A stretch of 19,167 nucleotides of DNA. It comes from Prolixibacteraceae bacterium. Lineage in GTDB: Bacteria; Bacteroidota; Bacteroidia; Bacteroidales; Prolixibacteraceae. Position 1 is the stretch's first letter. Each line of letters begins with the position of its first letter. The translations under genes were made by a program, and so were the position numbers. The DNA lies in contig JAEUSS010000352.1 of the NCBI GenBank assembly GCA_016788685.1, positions 1 to 19,167 on the forward strand, written 5' to 3'. The notes below the pieces were generated by a model. That model was not told the DNA's origin, ran no database searches, and was given only the letters and a program-made list of their open reading frames with translations. Below are positions 1 to 6,662 of this stretch, in pieces.

Positions 1-734
1 TAAACAGCAAACCTATTCAGCTCATTACAGAACAGGCGGTTAACGAGGCTTTGATTCTGCAAAATGCGGGTGTCGACGCTATTCTGGTTGAAAACATGCA
101 CGATGTTCCATACCTGAAAAAGAATGTCGGTCCTGAAATTATCGCCTGTATGACCGCCGTTTGTTTTGAACTGCGTAAAAACATTGACCTTCCCATCGGT
201 ATTCAGATTCTGGCAGCGGCAAACCACGAGGCGCTGGCTGTTGCGTTGGCTGCCAATCTCGATTTTATAAGAGCTGAGGGATTTGTTTTTGCACATCTGG
301 CCGACGAAGGTTATCTGGAAAGTTGTGCAGGCAGCTTACTCAGGTTCCGAAAGATGATCGGAGCAGAACATGTCCTGATTTTTACTGATGTCCAAAAGAA
401 ACACTCCTCACATGCTCTGACTGCAGATCTTCAGCTGATGGATCATGTCGAAACGGCAACCTATTTCAGGAGCGACGGGATCGTAATTACCGGCAGTTCA
501 ACCGGGAAAGAAACGTTGATTGAAGACATGCGGACAGCAGCGCAATACACAGACCTGCCTGTTCTTGTTGGCTCCGGAATTACCGCTAAAAATGTTGAAA
601 AATACTGGGATTTAGCCGATGCATTTATCGTCGGCTCGTGGTTTAAACATGAAGGGAACTGGAAAAACCCGGTTTCTGAAGAGCGGGTCTCGTCGTTTAT
701 GGATGTGATAAGGAGTCTGAGACCTCGCCGGTGA
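1..734 (+). CDS. BtpA/SgcQ family TIM-barrel protein (5'-truncated)
   Basis: The reading frame is open to the left edge, so the start lies outside the window; about 20-30 N-terminal residues are missing if the family length of 260-280 applies. The visible part begins NSKPIQLITEQAVNEA and carries the BtpA hallmark GVDAILVENMHDVPY. The C-terminal barrel phosphate-binding strand reads VLVGSGITAKNV, followed by ADAFIVGSWFK. BtpA was named for a role in photosystem I stability in cyanobacteria, but homologs such as SgcQ are common in non-photosynthetic bacteria, where the substrate is unknown; a role as a sugar- or nucleoside-related barrel enzyme is inference. No membrane segment or signal is visible in the part seen. 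The stop TGA is at 732-734, and the next genes converge on it. Family assignment is secure; function is not. Confidence 0.85.
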   Translation, partial: NSKPIQLITEQAVNEALILQNAGVDAILVENMHDVPYLKKNVGPEIIACMTAVCFELRKNIDLPIGIQILAAANHEALAVALAANLDFIRAEGFVFAHLADEGYLESCAGSLLRFRKMIGAEHVLIFTDVQKKHSSHALTADLQLMDHVETATYFRSDGIVITGSSTGKETLIEDMRTAAQYTDLPVLVGSGITAKNVEKYWDLADAFIVGSWFKHEGNWKNPVSEERVSSFMDVIRSLRPRR

Positions 735-795
735 AAACATTGCCTCTTCTATCTTTCTGTCGGAACACATTTTATTCAATCATTCCATTTGGTAT

Positions 796-830
796 AAAAA
801 AAATTGAGACGGCTTCAACAAGCCGCCTCA
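796..830 (-). terminator. Intrinsic terminator of frr
   Basis: Read on the minus strand, an 11-bp stem (805-815 with 820-830, one G-U pair) closes a 4-nt loop and runs directly into eight U residues (A run 796-803 on the plus strand). It lies 52 nt past the frr stop codon. On the plus strand the G-U pair becomes an A-C mismatch, so it fits leftward termination better. Confidence 0.85.
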
Positions 831-881
831 AAGCCATGAAAACAATTAAACAATGTTCAGAAAACAGAAAACTAGAAACAA

Positions 882-1445
882 TTATATCGTTAGTATCTCG
901 ACATTTTTTTCATCGAGCATTTTATCAACTCTTTTGCTGAAGTCGTTGATCATATCCTGTACTTTTGCTTCAGCATCTTGTTCCATATCTTCAGAAAGAC
1001 CGTCTTTTAACAGCTTCTTCAGATTATCGTTGGCATCTTTACGTGCACTACGCAAACTAACTTTTGCAGTTTCACCTTCCTTGTTCACGGTTTTCACCAT
1101 TTCTTTCCGGCGCTGCTCTGTTGGTGCAGGTACGTTGATGCGAATGATTTCACCATTATTATCAGGATTAAATCCCAGATTTGAATTGATTATCGCCTTT
1201 TCAATGGGACGAATCATTGATTTTTCCCAAGGCTGAATAGCAATCGTTCTGGCATCAGGAGTATTGATATTTGATACTTGTGCGATTGGAACCATACTTC
1301 CGTAATATTCTACAACCACGGAGTCCAACATTCTTGTTGAAGCTTTTCCTGCACGTATATGGACCAATTCTTTGTCAAGATGGCCAATCGCCTGCTCCAT
1401 TCTCTCCTTACAAATATCCAAAATCATTTGAACCTCTTCCTGCAT
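882..1445 (-). CDS. frr: Ribosome recycling factor
   Basis: This 187-residue protein matches RRF over its whole length (family about 185). RRF works with EF-G to split post-termination ribosomes in the cytoplasm. Diagnostic stretches are ELVHIRAGKAST near residues 26-37, PDARTIAIQPWEKS in the middle, and INVPAPTEQRRKEMVK leading into the long C-terminal helices of the three-helix bundle (SLRSARKDANDNLKKL). The ATG at 1443-1445 gives the usual start of the family. It lies 101 nt downstream of pyrH on the same strand, the order found in most bacteria, but has its own candidate TAnnTTTG element at 1484-1491. A strong terminator follows at 796-830. Nothing in the sequence is unusual. Confidence 0.98.
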   Translation of the reverse strand: MQEEVQMILDICKERMEQAIGHLDKELVHIRAGKASTRMLDSVVVEYYGSMVPIAQVSNINTPDARTIAIQPWEKSMIRPIEKAIINSNLGFNPDNNGEIIRINVPAPTEQRRKEMVKTVNKEGETAKVSLRSARKDANDNLKKLLKDGLSEDMEQDAEAKVQDMINDFSKRVDKMLDEKNVEILTI

Positions 1446-1483
1446 ATGAACTAACTCTTCTCGTTTATTAAAAGTGCTGGCAA

Positions 1484-1491
1484 CAAATATA
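1484..1491 (-). promoter_or_regulatory. Candidate -7 element of frr
   Basis: The minus strand reads TATATTTG, a match to the Bacteroidota -7 consensus TAnnTTTG, 38 nt upstream of the frr ATG. No good TTTG -33 element is seen at the expected distance (TTTCGG is closest). It implies that frr can be transcribed apart from pyrH. Confidence 0.5.
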
Positions 1492-1526
1492 GAAAATAAT
1501 AAAAGAAAACCGAAATTTATATCTTT

Positions 1527-1547
1527 AAAATTAGAAATTCTAATTTT
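1527..1547 (-). terminator. AT-rich inverted repeat at the pyrH stop codon
   Basis: AAAATTAGAA and TTCTAATTTT are perfect 10-bp complements around a single A, and the repeat overlaps the first base of the pyrH TAA codon. It could be a weak terminator or attenuator between pyrH and frr. It lacks GC pairs and is followed by AAAG rather than a U tract, so read-through is expected. Confidence 0.3.
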
Positions 1548-2260
1548 TATTGATTAAACACGTAAGTACCAACACTTTGCCCTTCCATTACTTTTTTCAG
1601 ATTTCCTTTAACATCCATGTTAAAAACAATGATTGGCAAATTATTTTCTTTACACATGGCTGTTGCCGTGAGATCCATCACTTTCAGATCACGTTGGTAG
1701 ACCTCATCAAACGATATGCGTTCGAATCGGGTAGCTGTCGGGTCTTTCTCCGGATCAGCAGTATAAATCCCGTCTACACGGGTACCTTTTAGCATCACAT
1801 CAGCCTCAATCTCAATCCCGCGCAGGGACGACCCGGTGTCAGTCGTAAAATAAGGATTCCCTGTTCCGGCCGAAAAAATAGCCACTTCACCTCTTTCTAA
1901 CAGGTCAATCGCCTTGTCTTTCGAGTAAAATTCGCCGATTGGCTCCATACGGATCGCCGTTAAAACGCGGGATTTGCATCCGACACTCTGAAGGGCTGAA
2001 TTCAAGGCCAAACTGTTGATCACGGTTGCCAGCATTCCCATTTGGTCTCCTTTCACCCGGTCAAATCCTTTTGTTGCCCCGTTTAGTCCCCTGAAGATAT
2101 TACCTCCTCCTATAACAATTCCAATCTGAACACCAAGGTCGGCAATTTCTTTGATTTGCTCGGCGTAATCAGTCAGGCGTTGCTGGTCAATCCCGTATTG
2201 TTTTCCGCCCATAAGCGACTCACCGCTCAATTTAAGCAGAATGCGTTTAAATTTTAGCAT
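1547..2260 (-). CDS. pyrH: UMP kinase
   Basis: UMP kinase phosphorylates UMP to UDP with ATP in cytoplasmic pyrimidine synthesis; the bacterial enzyme belongs to the amino acid kinase fold. The protein is 237 residues, the family norm. It shows the N-terminal lysine/phosphate segment RILLKLSGESLMG, the glycine loop VIGGGNIFRG, the UMP-binding run GTGNPYFTTDTGSSLR and the late segment VDGIYTADPEKDPTA. An in-frame ATG 126 nt further upstream would add 42 residues with no family counterpart and would run through the terminator at 2342-2374, so the start MLKFKRILLK (ATG at 2258-2260) is chosen. A candidate promoter sits just upstream (2276-2283). frr follows in the same direction. Confidence 0.97.
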   Translation of the reverse strand: MLKFKRILLKLSGESLMGGKQYGIDQQRLTDYAEQIKEIADLGVQIGIVIGGGNIFRGLNGATKGFDRVKGDQMGMLATVINSLALNSALQSVGCKSRVLTAIRMEPIGEFYSKDKAIDLLERGEVAIFSAGTGNPYFTTDTGSSLRGIEIEADVMLKGTRVDGIYTADPEKDPTATRFERISFDEVYQRDLKVMDLTATAMCKENNLPIIVFNMDVKGNLKKVMEGQSVGTYVFNQ

Positions 2261-2275
2261 CGTGTTAATTTTTGA

Positions 2276-2283
2276 CAAAAGTA
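2276..2283 (-). promoter_or_regulatory. Candidate -7 element of pyrH
   Basis: The minus strand reads TACTTTTG, matching TAnnTTTG, 15 nt upstream of the chosen pyrH ATG. Transcription would then start about 10 nt before the ATG, which also argues against the longer upstream start. Confidence 0.5.
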
Positions 2284-2341
2284 TATTAAAAGTTTGAAAA
2301 GTGCAGAGGATTAGAAATCTGATTTGATTCTGTCCGCCCAT

Positions 2342-2374
2342 AAAAAAAGGTATCCAGCTTTCTGAATACCTTTT
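2342..2374 (-). terminator. Intrinsic terminator of the ACP-like gene
   Basis: A 13-bp stem with one mismatch (2345-2357 with 2362-2374) has a 4-nt loop. On the minus strand it ends in a run of seven U (A run 2342-2348). It lies 42 nt past the stop of the acyl-carrier-like gene and separates it from pyrH. Confidence 0.8.
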
Positions 2375-2416
2375 GGGTAAATACATTAATCCATGTCAAT
2401 GAATAGTCTTCACTCA

Positions 2417-2662
2417 TTAGCTAACACTCGTCCTTCTGTTCACGATCTCCAGAGTGTCGTTCACCAGCGACAATTTTGTGATCTCCTGATCTTCCAGATG
2501 GATTTTAAAAAACCCTTCCAGATAAAATACAAAAAGCGCCCAGTCGACCTGATCGAAATTCAGATCTTCTTTGAAAGAAGCATCGAGTTTTATCCGGTCA
2601 CGTCGAACACCTGTTTTTCTGAGAACCCTGTATAAGGTACGCTGAATCGTTCTGTTTTCCAT
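2417..2662 (-). CDS. Acyl-carrier-like protein lacking the phosphopantetheine serine
   Basis: This is an 81-residue protein. Residues about 27-73 align without gaps to the acyl carrier protein core: ASFKEDLNFDQVDWALFVF matches the ACP helix II region, followed by YLEGFFKIHLEDQEITKL and SLVNDTLEIV for helices III and IV. The defining DSL motif, whose serine carries 4'-phosphopantetheine, reads DQV here, so the protein should not be activatable as a normal ACP. It has no signal peptide and is predicted to be cytoplasmic. It stands alone between pyrH and an acetyltransferase, with its own candidate promoter (2720-2727) and terminator (2342-2374). The fold assignment comes from sequence pattern only; the function is unknown. 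It might be a structural, regulatory or adaptor relative of ACP. Confidence 0.7.
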   Translation of the reverse strand: MENRTIQRTLYRVLRKTGVRRDRIKLDASFKEDLNFDQVDWALFVFYLEGFFKIHLEDQEITKLSLVNDTLEIVNRRTSVS

Positions 2663-2719
2663 AAATTTCTACTTTAAGTCCAAATCATTCTGTTCGAGAA
2701 TAATCCGGATTGAACTGCG

Positions 2720-2727
2720 CAAAATTA
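2720..2727 (-). promoter_or_regulatory. Candidate -7 element of the ACP-like gene
   Basis: The minus strand reads TAATTTTG, a full TAnnTTTG match 57 nt upstream of the ATG. No clear TTTG -33 element is found. It predicts a leader of about 50 nt. Confidence 0.4.
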
Positions 2728-2812
2728 CGAAATAAAACATTCGAATAATTGAGCATTTGGGTCTAAAATGAAAATTAAGGCAGAAAACGACAATTCCCTC
2801 TTCTTCTCAGGC

Positions 2813-2831
2813 ATATTCCTGACAGGAATAT
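2813..2831. repeat. Perfect 19-bp palindrome in an intergenic region
   Basis: ATATTCCTG and CAGGAATAT are exact 9-bp complements around a single A. A further GCATAT/ATATGC pair partly flanks it. No U tract follows on either strand, so an operator or dyad binding site is as likely as a terminator of the acetyltransferase gene that ends at 2933. The whole gap 2663-2932 otherwise shows only AT-rich sequence and the promoter element at 2720-2727. Confidence 0.4.
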
Positions 2832-2932
2832 TGGATATGCAATTAATTATCAAACGATTATTAAACACAATCAGGTGATGAGAATTTAAAAAATGAGGTA
2901 ACAATTATTTAATTTCAGGCTATTCGGGCAGC

Positions 2933-3484
2933 CTAAAATAAAGTCTCAGCCCATTCGCGTTTAAGCAAACTGAAAACTTCCAGATCAATATAAGAATGAT
3001 TGTGCCGTTCTCCATTCCTTTCAATGCCTTCGAAAGTAAACCCAAGCCGTCGCGGAATAGCCGAACTCTTTTCGTTACCAACCCCGCACCTGATCTGTAT
3101 CCGGTTCATTTCCATATTCCTGAACGCCAGATTAATCATTTTTCGGGTGGCTGCGGTTGCAATTCCTTTTCCGGTCATCTTTTCGATCAGCCAATACCCG
3201 ATTTCGATTTTATCGTTGACCCGGTCAATGTCTTTAAACCCGATCAGGCCGGCAAATTCATATTTATACCACACCACATATACTTCGTCACGTTTTTGAG
3301 AAGGCTTTTCCAGAATTGACCGGACGAATCGCTCGGTGTCCGCAATCTTGATGGTAAAATCGACAAAAGGCAACCACTTCCGGAGAAATTTCCGATTTTG
3401 ATCAATTGCATTAAAAATGTCTTCGACATGAGAGAGATTCAATCTTTCCAAAAACTGATGATCATCGATAATTAGTTTCTCCAT
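2933..3484 (-). CDS. RimJ/RimL-type GNAT N-acetyltransferase
   Basis: This 183-residue protein of the GNAT superfamily, RimJ/RimL branch, is predicted to transfer acetyl from acetyl-CoA to an N-terminal amine or small amine in the cytoplasm. It shows the order expected of the branch: an N-terminal LERLNLSHVEDIFNAI segment, the middle strands FAGLIGFKDIDRVNDKIEIGYW, the acetyl-CoA loop MTGKGIATAATRKMI (a variant of QxxGxG/A), and the C-terminal NRIQIRCGVGNEKSSAIPRRLGF followed by FEGIERNG. The open frame extends 18 nt upstream to a TTG, but the ATG at 3482-3484 (MEKLIIDD) is the better start. It is transcribed away from the cyclophilin cassette. The substrate cannot be told from sequence; a ribosomal-protein target is only one option. 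Confidence 0.88.
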   Translation of the reverse strand: MEKLIIDDHQFLERLNLSHVEDIFNAIDQNRKFLRKWLPFVDFTIKIADTERFVRSILEKPSQKRDEVYVVWYKYEFAGLIGFKDIDRVNDKIEIGYWLIEKMTGKGIATAATRKMINLAFRNMEMNRIQIRCGVGNEKSSAIPRRLGFTFEGIERNGERHNHSYIDLEVFSLLKREWAETLF

Positions 3485-3555
3485 AACATAAGAAGCAAAC
3501 AAGAAAATGAAATTACATCGTTATTTGAAGCCAAAATACAATAAATACGCGGATT

Positions 3556-3585
3556 TTTGATCAGATTTTGATTTGATTATCTTTG
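3556..3585 (+). promoter_or_regulatory. Candidate promoter of the cyclophilin cassette
   Basis: TTTG at 3556-3559 (-33) and TATCTTTG at 3578-3585 (-7) are separated by 18 bp, a good match to the Bacteroidota sigma-70 promoter and the best in this window. It predicts a leader of about 45 nt before the ATG at 3639. Confidence 0.65.
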
Positions 3586-3638
3586 TTTCCGTCCCAAAAG
3601 CAAATAATCTGCTTAACGAAATTAAAAAAAGCAAAGAG

Positions 3639-4457
3639 ATGAAAAGAATAACTTTAGTGTTACTGTTTGCCGCTTTACTGGTAAACATGTCGTGCGGATT
3701 TTCGGGAGAGAAGGAGACGAAGAGATTCCAGATCGAAACCGAGTATGGAACCATGAGAATCAAACTTTATGATGAAACTCCGATCCACCGTGACAATTTT
3801 ACGAAGTTGGTCAATGAAGGATTTTACACCGATTTACTCTTCCATCGCGTCATTCAGGGCTTTATGATTCAGGGAGGCGATCCGGATTCGAAAAATGCAG
3901 AACCGGGCAAACAGCTTGGCGGCGGTGATCTGGGCTATACCATTCCGGCTGAAATCAACCCTAATTTTTTTCATCGCAGGGGCGTTTTGGCTGCAGCGCG
4001 AATGGGTGATCAGATTAACCCCGAAAAACGTTCATCGGCTTCACAGTTCTATATTCTTCAGGGAAAAATCTTCAGAAACGGTGAGCTGGATACCCTTCAG
4101 AGCCAACTCGAAGAAACGCGGAAACAAAACATGCTGCAGGCAAAAATAAGAGCCATTGAACCGGAACTGAATAAACTTGGAGCTGAAGGAAAACAAGACG
4201 AAATGATGGCCCGCTACGAAGCGTTAAAGAACGAAGTTGCCGCTGAAGCCGGGAAGTTGCCTCCCATCAGATTCACCGAAGAACAGCGAAAAGCTTACAC
4301 CACTGTTGGCGGATATCCCTCGCTGGATAATAACTATACCATTTTTGGCGAAATAACTGAAGGACTTGATGTGATTGATAAGATTGCGGCGCAGGAAGTT
4401 GACCCGTTTAACCGGCCGCAAAAAGATATCAAATTCAAGATTACAACCCTCAAATAA
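3639..4457 (+). CDS. Lipoprotein cyclophilin (peptidyl-prolyl isomerase) 1
   Basis: This 272-residue cyclophilin catalyses cis-trans isomerisation of prolyl bonds in exported proteins. The ATG at 3639 gives a lipoprotein signal MKRITLVLLFAALLVNMSC with Cys19 as the lipid anchor; an in-frame start 66 nt upstream would bury the signal. The domain starts near residue 29, and the active-site run FHRVIQGFMIQGGD holds Arg70, Phe75, Met76 and Gln78, all consistent with activity. SQFYILQG follows at 135-142. Residues about 144-210 form a charged, probably helical insert absent from short cyclophilins, before FTEEQRKAYTTVGGYP and YTIFGEITEGLDVIDKI. The position of the cyclosporin-contacting Trp of human CypA is Ser228. 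It is first of three cyclophilin genes, 16 nt from the next. Confidence 0.93.
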   Translation: MKRITLVLLFAALLVNMSCGFSGEKETKRFQIETEYGTMRIKLYDETPIHRDNFTKLVNEGFYTDLLFHRVIQGFMIQGGDPDSKNAEPGKQLGGGDLGYTIPAEINPNFFHRRGVLAAARMGDQINPEKRSSASQFYILQGKIFRNGELDTLQSQLEETRKQNMLQAKIRAIEPELNKLGAEGKQDEMMARYEALKNEVAAEAGKLPPIRFTEEQRKAYTTVGGYPSLDNNYTIFGEITEGLDVIDKIAAQEVDPFNRPQKDIKFKITTLK

Positions 4458-4473
4458 AAAGTATTACCCCGAG

Positions 4474-5280
4474 ATGAAACGAATTTTCCTGATCGGCTTT
4501 CTCATTTTTTCCGCATTCCAGCTGGCGGCCCAAAACCGCATTGTACAGATTTCGACCAACCTCGGAAGTATGAAATTCAGCCTGTACAATGAAACGCCAA
4601 AACACCGCGATGCATTTATTCAGCTGGCTAAAGAAGGTTATTACGACCAAACCCTTTTTTACCGGGTCATTCAGGATTTTCTGATTCAGGGTGGCTCGCG
4701 CTCGTCGCGCAATGCTGCTCCCGGAAAACGGATCGGTTACGGCGATCCGGACAAAACGGTTGATGACGAAATCAGGGCGCAGTTTTTCCATCAGAAAGGA
4801 GCTCTCTGCGCACCGCGTCGGCCCGATGAAGTGAACCCGTTTAAACAGTCGGATATTTCGCAGTTCTTTATTATTAAAGGTAAAGTTTATTCCGAAGGAG
4901 AACTCGATACATTGGAAATTGCCGTAAACCGACCCATTCAGAAAAAAATAAATGCCAGGTACCTTACCCCTGAAATCAGGGAAAAGCTAAAAAAACTAAA
5001 AGCCGAGAAAAAAGTCGAAGAGTTCAGGGCAATCGCCGATGAGGTCAAACGTCAGATTGACACCGATTTTTCGATGCACCCCGGGAAGCTGATTTTCAGC
5101 AAAGAACAGCGAAAAGCCTATACAACCGTTGGCGGTTATCCCGACCTGGACGGGAAGTACACCATTTTTGGTCAATGCATTTCAGGAATGGATGTGATTG
5201 ACAAAATCGCTGCCCTGAAAACCGACGAAAACAACCGCCCGTTTTCCGATGTAAAAATTACCGTAACCGTAATCGAATAA
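4474..5280 (+). CDS. Periplasmic cyclophilin (peptidyl-prolyl isomerase) 2
   Basis: This 268-residue paralog of the preceding gene begins with a Sec signal peptide (MKRIFLIGFLIFSAFQLAAQ) cut after about residue 19-20. It has no lipobox cysteine, so it should be a soluble periplasmic protein. The active-site run FYRVIQDFLIQGGS keeps Arg64, Phe69 and Gln72, with Leu70 in place of the usual Met. It has its own charged insert of about 60 residues, different in sequence from that of its neighbour, before the shared block EQRKAYTTVGGYP and YTIFG. The ATG at 4474 follows the upstream stop by 16 nt, and the next gene starts 2 nt after this stop, so the three are probably one transcript. A longer in-frame start overlapping the upstream gene would destroy the signal peptide. 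Confidence 0.92.
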   Translation: MKRIFLIGFLIFSAFQLAAQNRIVQISTNLGSMKFSLYNETPKHRDAFIQLAKEGYYDQTLFYRVIQDFLIQGGSRSSRNAAPGKRIGYGDPDKTVDDEIRAQFFHQKGALCAPRRPDEVNPFKQSDISQFFIIKGKVYSEGELDTLEIAVNRPIQKKINARYLTPEIREKLKKLKAEKKVEEFRAIADEVKRQIDTDFSMHPGKLIFSKEQRKAYTTVGGYPDLDGKYTIFGQCISGMDVIDKIAALKTDENNRPFSDVKITVTVIE

Positions 5281-5282
5281 CC

Positions 5283-6611
5283 ATGATACGTCAATTACTT
5301 TTAGCCGGACTGACCGGATTGTTGCTGGTTAGTTGCGGTGCTCCGGAAAAAAAGAGCAGTCCGAACAGCGCCACGGAAAAAAGCGCCACCGCCGAGGTGC
5401 AGCAGCCTGCCGGATTTAAAGATTTAGTTCCGTCGACCTTTAAAATTGATACCTACGAAAACAACCGGATTCTGGAAAGCGGGATGGGATTTTTCGTTTC
5501 CGCAGATGTGGCGGTCACCCGACTGTCGTTTTTCGAGTCGGCCAACCGCGCCGTAATTACCCCGTTTGATGAGTCACAAAGCTACGAAGTGACCGGATTT
5601 GCAGCCGTCGACCGAATAAATGATCTGATTTTGCTGAAGATTGACGGCCTGAAGAAAACACCGGTTACACTGGCCGAAACCATTCTGAGCAACAACGAGA
5701 AAACTACCTTTTTCGATAAACCTCAGGGAAATACCGTTCCGCTGCACGAAGGAAAAGTATTGAGCTACGCCAGCGCTTTGGGAAGCAAACTCTACCGGGT
5801 CACCAACCAAATGCGGTCGAAAAGCGCCGGAAGCCCGATGTTCAGCACATCCATGCAATGTGTCGGACTGGCATTTATGCAGGTAGCCGATTACGAATCG
5901 CAAACCTTTGTTACTCCTTCGGTTTTTATTTCTGAACTGATTAAAAAGGCCGGCGTTCCGCAACCGCTGTCGCAACTTCAGCAACAGGCAACCGGCCAGG
6001 AAAGTGTAAGCAACAGCAAGGTAAAAGGCCTGGTTATTGAAACTGATCAGGGAAACATCCGCATAAAATTGTATAACTCAACGCCCCAATACCGCGATAA
6101 TTTTATCAAGCTGGTTCGCGAAAATTATTACGACGGGCTGCTCATTCACCGGGTTATCAAAGGATTCGGGATCCAGAGCGGCGCCGCCGATACCCGTTAT
6201 GCCACAGCAACCGATGTGGTGGGTTGGAAAGGCCCCGGTTATACCTTGCCGGCACACATCGTTCCGGGCCTGTACCACCGGCGGGGTGTAATCGGCTCTC
6301 CGCGGAAGCCTGAGCGAGAAAACATGCGGAAGCGTTCCGACGGATCTCAGTATTACATCGTTACCGGACGCACATACAGTGATCAGGAACTGAATGGTCT
6401 GGAGAAAGAACTGAACCACACTTTCACTCCGGAACAGCGAAACACCTACAAAACCATCGGCGGATCGCCTCATCTTGACGGAACTTATACCATTTTCGGC
6501 GAAGTAACCGAAGGCCTTGAAATTGCCGACCGGATTGCCGAAGTTGAGGTTGACAGCGACTTCAGGCCCAAAAAAGACCTTAGGGTTAAAAAAATCAGGA
6601 TTCTGGAATAA
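5283..6611 (+). CDS. Lipoprotein with trypsin-like pseudo-protease domain fused to a cyclophilin
   Basis: This is a 442-residue two-domain lipoprotein (signal MIRQLLLAGLTGLLLVSC, anchor Cys18). Residues about 60-230 follow the HtrA/trypsin-like pattern: the GFFVSADVAVT segment, the NDLILLKI strand and SAGSPMF before VGLAFMQ. The catalytic His position (VTNxH in active enzymes) reads VTRLS with Ser82. The Ser of GxSGSP is Ala182. Only the Asp (Asp114) is retained, so proteolysis is not expected. Residues about 248-442 are a cyclophilin with IHRVIKGFGIQSG (Arg290, Phe295, Gln298, Gly296 for Met), SQYYIVTG and YTIFGEVTEG. It lacks the long insert of its two upstream paralogs. Starting 2 nt after the previous stop, it is the third member of the cassette. 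The protease-like call rests on pattern alignment by eye. Confidence 0.85.
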   Translation: MIRQLLLAGLTGLLLVSCGAPEKKSSPNSATEKSATAEVQQPAGFKDLVPSTFKIDTYENNRILESGMGFFVSADVAVTRLSFFESANRAVITPFDESQSYEVTGFAAVDRINDLILLKIDGLKKTPVTLAETILSNNEKTTFFDKPQGNTVPLHEGKVLSYASALGSKLYRVTNQMRSKSAGSPMFSTSMQCVGLAFMQVADYESQTFVTPSVFISELIKKAGVPQPLSQLQQQATGQESVSNSKVKGLVIETDQGNIRIKLYNSTPQYRDNFIKLVRENYYDGLLIHRVIKGFGIQSGAADTRYATATDVVGWKGPGYTLPAHIVPGLYHRRGVIGSPRKPERENMRKRSDGSQYYIVTGRTYSDQELNGLEKELNHTFTPEQRNTYKTIGGSPHLDGTYTIFGEVTEGLEIADRIAEVEVDSDFRPKKDLRVKKIRILE

Positions 6612-6637
6612 TTGGTTCACATTAAAACCTGAATCAT

Positions 6638-6645
6638 TATCTTTG
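6638..6645 (+). promoter_or_regulatory. Candidate -7 element of pheS
   Basis: TATCTTTG matches TAnnTTTG between the cyclophilin cassette and pheS, 17 nt before the pheS ATG. A TTG at 6612-6614 could serve as -33 at a long spacing of 23 bp. pheS can therefore be transcribed independently of the cassette. Confidence 0.5.
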
Positions 6646-6662
6646 CCCGTCAATTCAATAAC

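Noticed and set aside
731..1236. Plus-strand open frames between the BtpA gene and frr
   Set aside because: They overlap the frr terminator and the frr coding region antisense and show no recognisable motif or start signal.
2261..2386. Longer pyrH start adding 42 N-terminal residues
   Set aside because: The extension has no family counterpart, runs through the terminator at 2342-2374 and lies upstream of the candidate -7 element.
3521..3572. TAnnTTTG element for the acetyltransferase gene
   Set aside because: The closest match on the minus strand, TATTTTG, is one base short of the consensus spacing.
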